Virus record (IMG/VR): IMGVR_UViG_3300034073_004749
Coordinates: 1 to 36,469 of that record
Source of the DNA: a virus
Reading direction: 5' to 3' (one strand)
Length of the DNA: 36,469 bases
Part shown: piece after piece, positions 1 through 8,416 of the stretch
How the letters are laid out: the number at the start of each line of letters is the position of its first letter
Position numbering within the stretch: the first letter of the stretch is position 1
Position numbers and translations under genes: made by a program
The notes under the pieces: model-generated
What the model saw: only the letters and a program-made list of their open reading frames with translations
Told to the model about the DNA's origin: nothing
Database searches by the model: none

Positions 1-127
1 ATTTGGTTGAAAAAGTTGTCCCAAGCCATACATTGCTCCCATCATAATTGCCATTGAACCTACAACTGCAAGTCCACCCATAACTGATGCCATACCACCA
101 GCAGCTACTGCACCCATAGCAAATGAC
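1..127. repeat. Left copy of 127-bp terminal overlap (circular contig)
   Basis: These 127 bases are repeated exactly at 36343-36469. The gene I homologue reads without interruption from this end into the other, so the molecule is circular or circularly permuted and the overlap is most simply an assembly k-mer overlap. The unique genome length is 36,342 bp. Confidence 0.95.
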
Positions 128-495
128 CCACCACCTGCTGCTGCCGCTGCACCGGCTGCTCCAGCTACACCTGCTGCTGCTGAACCCATAGATGCCATCA
201 TAGTAAGTAATAATGGAGCTAAGAAAAACTGCCCTTCTGGGTTAGGTGAAAACGTAATAATATCAAATTCACCTAAAGATAATTGCTCATTAATCATTAC
301 TTCATTATAAGAAAACTCATTGCCATTTTTACTATTTTTAGCAATTACAGACCACTTAGTATCATAAATCTTATTTTTAAAAGACGGATAATTATGTTCC
401 AGACCTCTAATAATCTGATATATATTATCTCCCTCAAGTTTAATAGGTGGGCACATTTCTGAATAGCCACCTTCCACAATAATAGTTCTTATCAT
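1..495 (-). CDS. Tail assembly protein I homologue, N-terminal part (continues at 36342-36142)
   Basis: This is the first 165 codons of a 231-residue protein whose remaining 66 codons and stop lie at 36342-36142 on the other side of the contig break. It starts ATG at 495, directly after the stop of the K-like gene (496-498), and begins MIRTIIVEGGYSEMCPPIKL. Residues about 80-160 form a long Ala/Gly/Met-rich hydrophobic segment (roughly 85-155), as in lambda tail-tip protein I and its relatives (gpI is 223 aa). The length and the position between K and J fit this family. In lambda, gpI is needed for tail-tip assembly but is not found in the finished tail. The glycine/alanine tract may form membrane-associating helices. 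Assignment rests on length, composition and gene order. Confidence 0.85.
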   Translation of the reverse strand, partial: MIRTIIVEGGYSEMCPPIKLEGDNIYQIIRGLEHNYPSFKNKIYDTKWSVIAKNSKNGNEFSYNEVMINEQLSLGEFDIITFSPNPEGQFFLAPLLLTMMASMGSAAAGVAGAAGAAAAAGGGSFAMGAVAAGGMASVMGGLAVVGSMAIMMGAMYGLGQLFQPN

Positions 496-1248
496 TTATT
501 TGTCCTTATGGCGTAAATATCGGTGAATATAAGATTTTAATCTGCTCATTGACATTACAGCAGGTACTTGATTTACAGCATGATGAAGTATATTATAATC
601 TCCAACATATATTCCTAAATGATTTGCAGTTCCTCCAAATGACATGATAACTACATCACCTTCTTCTAATTCATCTTCACTTATTTCTTTAAAACCCCAT
701 TCTTCATAATAAGCATCATAAAATGGATACACTATTCCTTTACCATCATTAAACCAATCAAAAGTATCATGGTGCCCATCTAATTTAATTCCATGTTTCT
801 GAAATAGATAATCTCTTACTAAAGTATAACAATCATTTATATAAAAAATAAATGGTCTATGAAATAACTCTTCTTCAGGAGATTGAGGAAATTGAATACA
901 TTCCATTACAGTCTCTCCATCAGTTGCAGAAATAAAGAATGGAATACCTAATGCATTACAAGATTGAACGTCCTTTTTTGATGGAGTTCTAGCATCATAA
1001 CTTTTAACCAATTCATAATATTCACCAGGTAATCTTGTATGGGAATGATAAATTGCAATTGCTTCTTCTGCTACCTTATTGAAATCTTCTTTCTTTATTT
1101 CAAAAGAAAAATGCGGATTAGGTGAAACATTTTCTAATGGAATATAACTATCAACAGTAATGACACCGCATGCTTCTTTAGGAAAACAAGAAAGAGTATG
1201 TTCTTTAATTGCTGTTTTTTGACTTTCTGATAAAATAATTTTGCTCAT
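496..1248 (-). CDS. Tail-tip peptidase K homologue (JAB/MPN + NlpC/P60)
   Basis: A 250-residue protein with two domains seen in lambda gpK relatives. The N-terminal half looks like a JAB/MPN metalloprotease: residues 19-30 (FPKEACGVITV), then IYHSH near residue 66, then SKKD near residue 90, which fits the HxH...SxxD zinc-site pattern although the spacer is longer than usual. The C-terminal half looks like an NlpC/P60 cysteine peptidase: INDCYTLVRDY near residue 137 gives the catalytic Cys, and ANHLGIYVG near residue 209 gives the His. The likely role is local peptidoglycan cutting by the tail tip during DNA entry. The start codon overlaps the stop of the L-like gene by one base (TAATG). Confidence 0.9.
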   Translation of the reverse strand: MSKIILSESQKTAIKEHTLSCFPKEACGVITVDSYIPLENVSPNPHFSFEIKKEDFNKVAEEAIAIYHSHTRLPGEYYELVKSYDARTPSKKDVQSCNALGIPFFISATDGETVMECIQFPQSPEEELFHRPFIFYINDCYTLVRDYLFQKHGIKLDGHHDTFDWFNDGKGIVYPFYDAYYEEWGFKEISEDELEEGDVVIMSFGGTANHLGIYVGDYNILHHAVNQVPAVMSMSRLKSYIHRYLRHKDK

Positions 1249-1772
1249 TAATTTCTAAACCTTACTTGACTTAAACCAGGAAAATCTCTTCTTAAAAATA
1301 TACGGCGTGGTAATTTTAAACCTGCTTTATCTAGAGTTGAAGATAATTCCCATTGAATATTTAATGGATTTTGTACTACTTTTTTATTGATATAAAAAAC
1401 ATCTTTTGGTAGTAATGCTGTAGAATCTGGTGAAGACCCAGTAGTTAAGAATCTTTCAAAAGTTCTATATCTAGTTATTTTTGCCCCAACTAAATCTCTT
1501 AATGCAATAATTGGTCCAATCAATTGAAGGGCAGTATTTGAAACAGTCATTGTAGGCTTTGAAGGAGCCTCTGCACCTGAATAACTAAATCCTTCAATTG
1601 AAATAGGAATAGGCTCCCATGTTTTTCCACCAAATTGTACACTAGTTAAATTTGGTGTAGACATAGGTGTAAAATAATACACAGAACCTCCTAATAAAGA
1701 GCAATCTAACTCAAATAGCTCTATTATCGGATCAGTTGCTGTTAATTGAATATGTTGTGTAATATTACTCAT
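1248..1772 (-). CDS. Minor tail protein L homologue (short form)
   Basis: A 174-residue protein between M and K, with the N-terminal pattern of lambda gpL relatives: it opens with a short strand, then LDCSLLGGSVYYFTP (residues 22-36), VQFGGKTWEPIPISIEGFSYSG (45-66, the typical 'G..W.P.....GF...G' block) and a TRYRTF segment near residue 100. gpL sits in the tail tip between the tube and the fibre. Lambda gpL is 232 aa and its C-terminal domain binds an iron-sulfur cluster through four cysteines. This protein stops earlier and has a single Cys, so that domain is absent. It overlaps the M-like gene by 4 bases (ATGA), indicating translational coupling. Confidence 0.85.
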   Translation of the reverse strand: MSNITQHIQLTATDPIIELFELDCSLLGGSVYYFTPMSTPNLTSVQFGGKTWEPIPISIEGFSYSGAEAPSKPTMTVSNTALQLIGPIIALRDLVGAKITRYRTFERFLTTGSSPDSTALLPKDVFYINKKVVQNPLNIQWELSSTLDKAGLKLPRRIFLRRDFPGLSQVRFRN

Positions 1773-2122
1773 ACGTCATATACCTGTATAATTGACATAG
1801 AAACAGTACATAAATTTCCACTTAAAAAAGTTACATCATGATAGTTATATTTAAACTTCTTCTGACTTGCTTCATTAAATGGAGTCCAAGTAAAAGCATC
1901 AGCACCATATCTAGCTGAGGCTATTGCTGTCTCTATTGTTGTTAGTTCAGTGGTTGTTATATTTTCCCACTGAATAGTCCATTGTTGTTTTGTATAATTA
2001 ATGCCATTTGGTGTTCGTTGTTCATAACCATCACCAAATTTAGCAACTAATAAATTTGTTTGTAAATTCTTACTTGAAGATTGACTTATTTTGGTACTTA
2101 GTGGAAGTGCTGTAACTGCCAT
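1769..2122 (-). CDS. Minor tail protein M homologue
   Basis: A 117-residue protein (lambda gpM is 109 aa) with the family signature KFGDGYEQRTPNGIN at residues 28-42, then a WTIQWENI strand and WTPF near residue 99, as in the Phage_min_tail family. It lies directly after the tape measure gene, which is the lambda position. It is a structural part of the tail tip joined to the distal end of the tape measure/tube. An AAGGAGATATAAAA ribosome binding site precedes ATG. Its last codons overlap the start of the L-like gene. Confidence 0.88.
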   Translation of the reverse strand: MAVTALPLSTKISQSSSKNLQTNLLVAKFGDGYEQRTPNGINYTKQQWTIQWENITTTELTTIETAIASARYGADAFTWTPFNEASQKKFKYNYHDVTFLSGNLCTVSMSIIQVYDV

Positions 2123-2144
2123 TTTTATATCTCCTTATATTTAT

Positions 2145-4649
2145 TTAAGATTGGACAACGCCACCGCCGATAGTTTTTGAGGGATTCATAGTATTTCCAG
2201 GTCTAAATGAGTCTTTAACTTGAAGTTGTACTAATTGTTTAATTTGTCTCTCAATAGCACTTCCAATCATCTGACCTTGTTTTTCAGGGTCTTTAGAGGC
2301 TGGAACTTGTACATTGATTGACCCAATTGAAATACCTCCACCTCCATTTCCACCATGAGATTTAACTCCTAATCTTCCACTTCCATCTCTAGTAAGAGGC
2401 ATAATTGCTTCAGGACCAGCTTCACCCATTAGACCAGTTCCTTTTGCCATTGGGAATAATACAGGTTTATCAACAACCCCACCATTAGCAAATGGAATAA
2501 CATTTCCACCATCAAAGGCATTTCCATTAGCATTTGCAAATGAAGAAAACATTCCACTTCCATTAAATGGTGAACCACCAACTGATGCAGACATCAAACC
2601 TCCAGCCTCACCACCAATCATTCCACCTGCCATACCAACTAATTGTTGAACTGCATACATTATCATCATTTTTGCAATCATTTTTTCAATTTCTAAAATA
2701 ATAGAATTTGCTAAATCTGCCCATGAGGCTTTACCACTAACTGCCATTTGAGCAAATGAATCAGCAATTCCATTGGCAGCATTCATAGTTAAATCAACCA
2801 TATTAGTATTAAATTCATCAACAATTGAAGTTTCTGATGAATATGTCTCTCTCATTTTAAGAGATAATTTATCTAAATAACTACCAGAAATTCTAACTCT
2901 ATCATCATTATATTTTTTATCTAATAAAATTTGACGTTGTTCATATAAACGTTCAGCAGCAGCAATTTGTTGTTGACTATTTTTTGCATCAACTACCTGT
3001 TTATCAAGTTCCTTTTTATTTGCTTTAGTTTGAGCTTCATAAATTAATCTTACTTGAGTAAGTCTATCATTATTAAGTTTTGCAATATCCATAGCAAGAT
3101 CATTTTCATAATCTTTTATTTTTTCAATTGCTTTCTTTGCAATTTCTTCTTTATCTGCAGCGGCTTTTGCATCAATAGCAGCATTTACTTTTGCAAGTTG
3201 TTCATTTGCTGCAATTAATTGTTCACCAGTTAATTTTGCATTTATTACTTTATCTTGTTCTGCTTTCTTCTGGGCTTCTGCAAGGGCATCAATCTTTTTA
3301 ATAGAATCAGCAAATGTTTTACCAGTATAAGTTAAATAATCATTTTCTAAAGAGGCAATAAGATCTCTTGATCTTTCAACCATTGATTCATATTCTCTTT
3401 GTGATCTTGCAGCATCTCTTTCTTCTTTCTTTTCTGCACGAGCTCCTGCTCTTTTACCAGGGGCATCTAATTTATCTTGAATTTGTTTAATTTTTTCTGC
3501 TTTGTCTCTTTCATGATCAGCAAGCCATTTAGCATAAGCAGTATTAACAATTTTTTCTTGTTCAATATTTCCAGCAGCATCTCTTAGAGCTTTATCTCTT
3601 AATTTATTTTGGACATCAAGTGCTTCTTTTGCTTTATTTTCAATAATTTTAATTTTATCTGTTTCAGATTTAATTAAATCAGCTTCAACTTGGCGAGCAT
3701 AAGTTCTTGCTCCTATAGATTCATCTTCATGAGTTTTATCCCAAGAGTCAATAACTTTTAATTGATGTTGTCTAATAACTTCTTGATTTTCTTTAAGTAA
3801 TTGTTCAGTTTTTTCTTTCCATCCAGCAGGTTTTATTGCTCTATCCATCCAATCATTTTGATAAGTTTCTAATTGCTTCCTTAACTCAATAATATTAGTT
3901 CCTGCTTGTTGGGCATTTAATCCAGCATATCTTATATTGATACCCTGCATAAAACTATCCATAGATTTTAATACAGAATTAACCCATGATGAATCAACTA
4001 CATGCTGTTTAAATTCTTCCCAACTATTAGATAGTCTATTAATATTTGCTGCTGCTGTATCAAACTTTCCATCATTATAAGTTTTACTAATAGCTTCAGA
4101 TAATTTTGGTAATAAATCTTCAGCTAATACTTCACCTTTAGAAACATGATCAATTAATTCAGCGGTTGTCATTCCTAAGGCATCAGCTGCTAATTTCATA
4201 GCACCAGGCAATCTTTCACCAAATTGTCCTCTCAATTCTTCCATTGAGACTGTACCTTTACTAATCATTTGAGTAAAGGCATTTAGCATTCCAGATAAAT
4301 CAGCAGTACTTCCACCTAATTTTGTATTTGCTGCTACTAGAGCCTCAAACATTAATTTAGTTTGTTCACCTTCTAAAGAAGTATCTTTAGTTGCTGCTGT
4401 TAACTTCATAAATGCATCAGCTGAAGAATATAATTCAGCACCCATTTGTTTTGAAATTTGAGTAACAAATGCAAGATTTTCAGAGGCAGCTACAGATGAT
4501 CCACTTGCTGCTTCCATTGATGCAGCCATTTTATCTGACTTTACTGCGGTATCTACAGCAACATTTCCAAGATCACCAATTATTCTTATTGCCTGTTCAC
4601 CACCTAAAACTCCAACACTTATGTTTAATAAACTATTTCCTATTGCCAT
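2145..4649 (-). CDS. Tail tape measure protein H homologue
   Basis: An 834-residue protein with the standard tape-measure architecture. The N-terminal tape-measure domain lies around residues 70-190 (MISKGTVSMEELRGQFGERL is a near-diagnostic segment). A long Lys/Glu/Ala-rich coiled coil covers about 250-600. Hydrophobic helices lie at about 615-680 (ASWADLANSIILEIEKMIAK resembles the lambda gpH C-terminal region), followed by a Gly-rich tail with FANGGVVDKPVLFPMA and GEAGPEAIMPLTRDG, typical of tape measures. At the usual 0.15 nm per residue this predicts a tail of about 125 nm. It starts in a TAATG overlap with the end of the GT frame. Confidence 0.95.
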   Translation of the reverse strand: MAIGNSLLNISVGVLGGEQAIRIIGDLGNVAVDTAVKSDKMAASMEAASGSSVAASENLAFVTQISKQMGAELYSSADAFMKLTAATKDTSLEGEQTKLMFEALVAANTKLGGSTADLSGMLNAFTQMISKGTVSMEELRGQFGERLPGAMKLAADALGMTTAELIDHVSKGEVLAEDLLPKLSEAISKTYNDGKFDTAAANINRLSNSWEEFKQHVVDSSWVNSVLKSMDSFMQGINIRYAGLNAQQAGTNIIELRKQLETYQNDWMDRAIKPAGWKEKTEQLLKENQEVIRQHQLKVIDSWDKTHEDESIGARTYARQVEADLIKSETDKIKIIENKAKEALDVQNKLRDKALRDAAGNIEQEKIVNTAYAKWLADHERDKAEKIKQIQDKLDAPGKRAGARAEKKEERDAARSQREYESMVERSRDLIASLENDYLTYTGKTFADSIKKIDALAEAQKKAEQDKVINAKLTGEQLIAANEQLAKVNAAIDAKAAADKEEIAKKAIEKIKDYENDLAMDIAKLNNDRLTQVRLIYEAQTKANKKELDKQVVDAKNSQQQIAAAERLYEQRQILLDKKYNDDRVRISGSYLDKLSLKMRETYSSETSIVDEFNTNMVDLTMNAANGIADSFAQMAVSGKASWADLANSIILEIEKMIAKMMIMYAVQQLVGMAGGMIGGEAGGLMSASVGGSPFNGSGMFSSFANANGNAFDGGNVIPFANGGVVDKPVLFPMAKGTGLMGEAGPEAIMPLTRDGSGRLGVKSHGGNGGGGISIGSINVQVPASKDPEKQGQMIGSAIERQIKQLVQLQVKDSFRPGNTMNPSKTIGGGVVQS

Positions 4650-5008
4650 TATGCGCTTCCCTTTACGTGTAATATTTCATTAATTGACATTACATGCTCT
4701 CTATCAAATTGAATTATTGTTCTTATTATAAAACTTGGTATTTCTATTTCAAACAATTTTTGATATAATTCTATATGAGATAAAGACATAAATGAATCAA
4801 ATTCAGTTTTAAAATGGACAATATCATAAAATAAATTACGATATTCTTCAAGATATGAAGGATATGTTGGTGGATTATCAAGTGGAGAGGGCATGCCAGA
4901 ATCTTTTGCAGCCTGATATATTTCTTTCAGAGTTTGCTTAGATTCTGGCAATGGAGTATTGATTTTTGCAGAAAACTTTATAAATTCTTTAAGCTTTTTT
5001 AAATCTTG
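4649..5008 (-). CDS. Tail assembly chaperone T frame (expressed as G-T fusion)
   Basis: An open frame of 119 residues with no ATG start at its 5' end. It is entered from the G frame by a -1 slip at the T-run 5008-5017. Reading on from CAA at 5008 gives QDLKKLKEFIKFSAKINTPL and then PESKQTLKEIYQAAK, with no stop before 4649. The T part is Phe/Tyr/Ile-rich. The predicted fusion is about 249 residues, comparable to lambda gpGT, which recruits tube subunits onto the tape measure. The stop overlaps the tape measure start (TAATG). An alternative TTG start at 4951 has no clear ribosome binding site. Confidence 0.8.
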   Translation of the reverse strand, partial: QDLKKLKEFIKFSAKINTPLPESKQTLKEIYQAAKDSGMPSPLDNPPTYPSYLEEYRNLFYDIVHFKTEFDSFMSLSHIELYQKLFEIEIPSFIIRTIIQFDREHVMSINEILHVKGSA

Positions 5009-5397
5009 AAAAAAAAATTTGTTTCATCAATTAAAAAGGTTTGAATTTGTTCCATCATCCAGTTATTATGAGGATCATTTATTAGTTCTTCTGCTTTTTC
5101 AGGTGAATATGGCTCTTTTAATGCGCCATTATCTTCCCATCCCACTATTTGATTAGCTACAAATGATTTAGCATTTTCACTAATACGCGAGAAAAGTTCT
5201 CCTTGTTCTAATCCACCTTTTGCATTAATTTTTTTCATAAATTCAAGCCATTGAGGGCTATTGCGTCCTACAATATAAAGAATTAATTGAACTTTCTCAC
5301 CATCTGGTAATTGAAAGAATGTCTCACCTGTAACTGGGTGCTTAATAATTAATTTGCCTTGTTTTGGCTGTAAACTTGATATATTGATTAATGACAT
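4999..5397 (-). CDS. Tail assembly chaperone G homologue
   Basis: A 132-residue protein between the tail tube gene and the tape measure, the position of lambda G (140 aa). It begins MSLINISSLQPKQGKLIIKH and ends NFFFKI. The C-terminus is encoded by the slippery T-run that gives the GT fusion. It is a non-structural chaperone that coats the tape measure before tube polymerisation. Identity comes from order, length and the frameshift rather than from a strong sequence motif. An AAGGAGA ribosome binding site lies just upstream of ATG. Confidence 0.8.
   Translation of the reverse strand: MSLINISSLQPKQGKLIIKHPVTGETFFQLPDGEKVQLILYIVGRNSPQWLEFMKKINAKGGLEQGELFSRISENAKSFVANQIVGWEDNGALKEPYSPEKAEELINDPHNNWMMEQIQTFLIDETNFFFKI
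5008..5017 (-). other. Programmed -1 ribosomal frameshift site (G to GT)
   Basis: The minus-strand mRNA has nine U followed by C. In the G frame it reads AAT TTT TTT TTC AAG ATT TAA, giving the heptamer T TTT TTC of the X XXY YYZ type, three codons before the G stop. Slipping back one base enters the T frame, which is open to 4649. Confidence 0.8.
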
Positions 5398-5412
5398 ACG
5401 TCTCCTTATTTA

Positions 5413-6363
5413 TTATGCTCTTGTAATCTGAATAGTAGTTGCTGTAGTGTCATCATATACTGCTGTAAATGGCATTGTTAAAACAATTGCATTCTCATTA
5501 TTAACAATATTATTAGCTGCACCATAAACTACTTTTGGGAATAAGAAAGTATATGAACGAGTTCCATCACTTAATTTAACTTCTAATGAAGAACTTGTCT
5601 CATTTACGAATTTATTGTACATTGTTGCATCACTAAAATAATAAGTTGCAGAACCTGTTATTTTAGCAGTTGAAGAAGTAATACTTTGAGCAGTAGGACT
5701 TCCTAATGCGAAGTTTGCATCAGATTCATTATTAATACTAAATGAAAATGCAGTCATTAATGAAGAGGCAGCACCACCTTCTTTAAATAAGTTATTTGCA
5801 TTAATATGAACTAATGGTGAAGGTGCTGATGGTTGAGCAACATAAGTTGCACCTGTAATTGCAGTAGTTGCAACTGCATCTTCTGCTAGACCCATAAAAC
5901 CAAAAGTTGCTTTTACAGGAGCATTTAATGCAACCTCAACTGATAAAGAAGTTGCTTGAACTCCTTTAAATCTAAAATAATGCTTAACATTATCAGGTGT
6001 TTGTAGAACTTTTTCTACTGTAAAATTCTTAACTGTATTACCAACTTTTAAGACATTTGAAACCCACGATGCATTTAACACTGACTCAAACCAAGGGTCA
6101 TATAAAGTATTACCAGTTGGAGTTGCACCTACGCCTAATAAGGTCACTGCAATATTCCCACCAATCTTTTTATTTCCATGTTTAAAGAAATGAGTTTGCC
6201 TATCAGATTGAATTGAAGGGTCTGTAAAAGTATCTTTAGTCATTTGTAATGAAAAATCATTTACACCAAATTGATTAAAGGCAGGTGTTGCAGGAGTTGT
6301 ACCTGCTGTTGATTCTACTACATAACCAAATTGTGCATTACTACCAGTTGCTATATTTGCCAT
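5413..6363 (-). CDS. Major tail tube protein
   Basis: A 316-residue protein upstream of G/GT, in the position of lambda V. It is rich in Thr/Ser/Ala with alternating beta strands. It opens MANIATGSNAQFGYVVESTA followed by GTTPATPAFNQFGV, typical of phage tail tube proteins of the TTP/'phage tail tube protein' type. A second beta-domain follows from about residue 180. It polymerises into the hexameric rings of the tail tube. It is one of the better-spaced genes (25 bp to its upstream neighbour), with AAGGAAAAATGAT before the ATG. Confidence 0.85.
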   Translation of the reverse strand: MANIATGSNAQFGYVVESTAGTTPATPAFNQFGVNDFSLQMTKDTFTDPSIQSDRQTHFFKHGNKKIGGNIAVTLLGVGATPTGNTLYDPWFESVLNASWVSNVLKVGNTVKNFTVEKVLQTPDNVKHYFRFKGVQATSLSVEVALNAPVKATFGFMGLAEDAVATTAITGATYVAQPSAPSPLVHINANNLFKEGGAASSLMTAFSFSINNESDANFALGSPTAQSITSSTAKITGSATYYFSDATMYNKFVNETSSSLEVKLSDGTRSYTFLFPKVVYGAANNIVNNENAIVLTMPFTAVYDDTTATTIQITRA

Positions 6364-6387
6364 ATCATTTTTCCTTGAAATTAATAT

Positions 6388-6966
6388 TTATTCTAAAAAC
6401 CTAGAAACAATTAGGTCTAATATCCTTTGACCATTTGCCATTGTACTAGATACCATCCCAATTGGTCTCATTCTATCTGTACCACTTTCCAAATATGGGA
6501 CATAAGGTACAGGATTTACTATATCATCCCCATTTCTAATCCATCCACTCTTTGCTCTTCCTGTATCTACTGGAGTTTTTTCAGCAATTGTTGTCAGCAT
6601 TTCATCTATATATGCATCTTTTATATCATTTAACTGTTGCGCAATTTTATTCATTATTGCTTGATCAAGTGTTAATTGCACTTTTGCAGTATTTTCAAAT
6701 CCTCTGACCGTAGGATTTGGAAATATAAATTTACTTTTCTTTTGATATTCTAAATTAACTATACCAGAGACACCACCTAGTCTTCCTCTAGATGACATCA
6801 TCCTTCTAATTTCTTCAAAGTGTTTTTTTAACTTTGGTGAAGTTGATGTTTTTCCTAATCTAATTCCTAATGCTTTAAATGCTCCTTCAATATCAATTTC
6901 ACCAGAACTAGATTCTCCATAACCAGCTCTTCTTAATCTTTCTACTATTGGGTGTTCTTTATTCAT
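6388..6966 (-). CDS. HK97 gp10-like tail-completion/connector protein
   Basis: A 192-residue protein. The C-terminal part carries the gp10-family pattern: a helix QLNDIKDAYIDEMLTTIAEK, then TPVDTGRAKSGW (about residues 132-143) and VPYVPYLESGT (152-162). That combination of 'T.VDTG...W' and 'Y...LE.GT' is typical of HK97 gp10 / lambda Z-like completion proteins. The N-terminal 80 residues (basic, SSRGRLGG) are extra compared with the minimal family. It probably acts at the head-tail interface. It overlaps the downstream end of the 61-residue gene by 8 bases. Confidence 0.75.
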   Translation of the reverse strand: MNKEHPIVERLRRAGYGESSSGEIDIEGAFKALGIRLGKTSTSPKLKKHFEEIRRMMSSRGRLGGVSGIVNLEYQKKSKFIFPNPTVRGFENTAKVQLTLDQAIMNKIAQQLNDIKDAYIDEMLTTIAEKTPVDTGRAKSGWIRNGDDIVNPVPYVPYLESGTDRMRPIGMVSSTMANGQRILDLIVSRFLE

Positions 6967-7144
6967 TACTTAATTGTTTATCTGCATTTAAAACTGAAAT
7001 AACTCTTTTAATTGTTTCATATGAGCAAAACCAATCACTTGATGGCTCTAAAGTATTTCCATCAATTTTAAATGATCTTTCTTCATCTGAAACAACCCAA
7101 TCAAAACCTTCTTTAATTATTTTTAATCCTTCTATTTCGTACAT
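6959..7144 (-). CDS. Small protein of unknown function in the connector module
   Basis: A 61-residue protein (begins MYEIEGLKIIKEGFDWVVSD) between the tail terminator and the gp10-like gene. Its start follows the terminator gene by about 10 bases, with an AAGAGG ribosome binding site before ATG, and its 3' end overlaps the next gene. It has one Cys, several Trp and mixed charge, with no membrane segment. No family is recognised. Its place between two structural genes suggests a minor assembly factor, which is inference from context only. Confidence 0.6.
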   Translation of the reverse strand: MYEIEGLKIIKEGFDWVVSDEERSFKIDGNTLEPSSDWFCSYETIKRVISVLNADKQLSNE

Positions 7145-7153
7145 AATAACCTC

Positions 7154-7558
7154 TTAAATTCGTTGACCATAATAAGACCATTCTACTATTACAGGAATTG
7201 TATAGTAATTTGGTGCACCACTAAATCCAGGTGAAGGATAAGTATTTACAATTCTTATTCCATCAATAATTGAACCTATTTTAAAATGAGTAATTATTTT
7301 ATCGCAATATTCAGTACAATTTGTATAATTATCATCACCTGGAAAGAATAAATCAATTTGATAAATGCCATTCAATTCGTCTAAACCACCATCACCTAAT
7401 GATAATCTTGCAGTAGGATTAGGAATAAAAGTAGCTCTACACCAACTCTTAGTACCTGCACCTAACTTCATTCTTATATTTTCTTTTTGAAGTGGTGGAA
7501 GATCAGTTAATAATTCTAAATGTGAATCTAAAGACTCATGTATTGAAAGAAATCCCAT
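7154..7558 (-). CDS. Tail terminator-like protein
   Basis: A 134-residue protein with features of the DUF4128/lambda U type: an N-terminal helix, GAGTKSWCRATFIPN, a central block GIYQIDLFFPGDD (about residues 67-79), a helix YCDKIITHF, and final strands IPVIVEWSYY. The 'G.YQIDLF.P' segment is common in this family. Such proteins cap the tail tube and define its length together with the tape measure. Order (between connector and tube genes) agrees. An AAGGAGAAAAATA site precedes ATG. Confidence 0.7.
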   Translation of the reverse strand: MGFLSIHESLDSHLELLTDLPPLQKENIRMKLGAGTKSWCRATFIPNPTARLSLGDGGLDELNGIYQIDLFFPGDDNYTNCTEYCDKIITHFKIGSIIDGIRIVNTYPSPGFSGAPNYYTIPVIVEWSYYGQRI

Positions 7559-7569
7559 TATTTTTCTCC

Positions 7570-7887
7570 TTAATTAGATACACCAATCTTATAGGCCAGT
7601 GGAATATTAGTAGGCATATAAACAACGACACTATTAATGCCATACTCAATATTATCCATAATAAGAAGGTCACCTGCTTCAGGAACTTTTTTAATTGCTG
7701 GAATATAGATAATTCTATCATGTCTTGTAAGCATACTAGCGGCTTTATCATCAAATTCTCCTTCTTCAATTTTCCCCCATACTCCTTTAGTAGTTGTAGT
7801 TCCACCTGCAGCATGTTTAATTCTTACAGTTCTACCAAGACTATTAATTGAACTTTTAATCTGATTTGAAATTGATGAATATTCCAT
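7570..7887 (-). CDS. Head-closure/neck-like protein
   Basis: A 105-residue protein between the DnaT-like adaptor and the tail terminator. It is beta-rich: RTVRIKHAAGG (about residues 19-29), WGKIEEGEFD, then DRIIYIPAIKK and EAGDLLIMDNIEYGINSVV. The pattern 'GD.....I.Y.I..V' near the C-terminus is usual in SPP1 gp16 / lambda FII-like stoppers. It probably seals the portal and joins the tail. The family call is tentative and based on size, order and strand pattern. Confidence 0.55.
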   Translation of the reverse strand: MEYSSISNQIKSSINSLGRTVRIKHAAGGTTTTKGVWGKIEEGEFDDKAASMLTRHDRIIYIPAIKKVPEAGDLLIMDNIEYGINSVVVYMPTNIPLAYKIGVSN

Positions 7888-7888
7888 T

Positions 7889-8416
7889 TTATCTTACCAA
7901 AGTTGTTGAAGTTCTTGTCTTCGTTTTTAATATTGGTTGCAATAATAATTCTACTTGATTAAAACCAGTATAAGTTTCTGAAATCTTTTTATTTGATTGA
8001 TATTCATTTTCAATTTCAATATCACCAATCTTTATTCTTCCCATTTTAATATTTGAATCTGCACTTTCAATAGGCAAAATATCTTCACCTAATAATTGCA
8101 TTAATGCTAATTGACAAGTAGCATTTTTAAGACATTTAGGAATTGTAGTTTGACTTATTAATTGAAAATTATTATCATAAAAGGAATATCTTGGGAATAA
8201 TAATGGACTTATTGAATCTACTCTCTTATAGGAAATAAACTTAGGTCCATATAATAAATCAACAGAACGAGTTGCAAGAATAAGTGCTTGCTCTAATTCT
8301 GAATCAGTTGCTGCCCAATCAAGATTATTATATAATGCATGATAACTATTTGCCTCTTCTAATGAAACATAAGAATTAGCATCTGCAATGCCTATACCTG
8401 TTTCAACTATTAGCAT
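7889..8416 (-). CDS. Head-tail adaptor, DnaT-like (DnaT_2) family
   Basis: A 175-residue protein whose N-terminus IADANSYVSLEEANSYHAL (residues 10-28) is characteristic of the phage 'DnaT-like ssDNA-binding' family found in the connector region of many siphoviruses. Despite the name, context favours an adaptor that joins the portal to the stopper. A helical region follows (SELEQALILATRSVDLLYG), then IPKCLKNATCQLALMQLL, and the last third is more variable. It overlaps the downstream end of the next upstream gene by 7 bases. Confidence 0.8.
   Translation of the reverse strand: MLIVETGIGIADANSYVSLEEANSYHALYNNLDWAATDSELEQALILATRSVDLLYGPKFISYKRVDSISPLLFPRYSFYDNNFQLISQTTIPKCLKNATCQLALMQLLGEDILPIESADSNIKMGRIKIGDIEIENEYQSNKKISETYTGFNQVELLLQPILKTKTRTSTTLVR

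Noticed and set aside
7536-7814. Minus-strand frame overlapping the neck-like gene
   Set aside because: Alternative frame of a better-supported gene, without a ribosome binding site.
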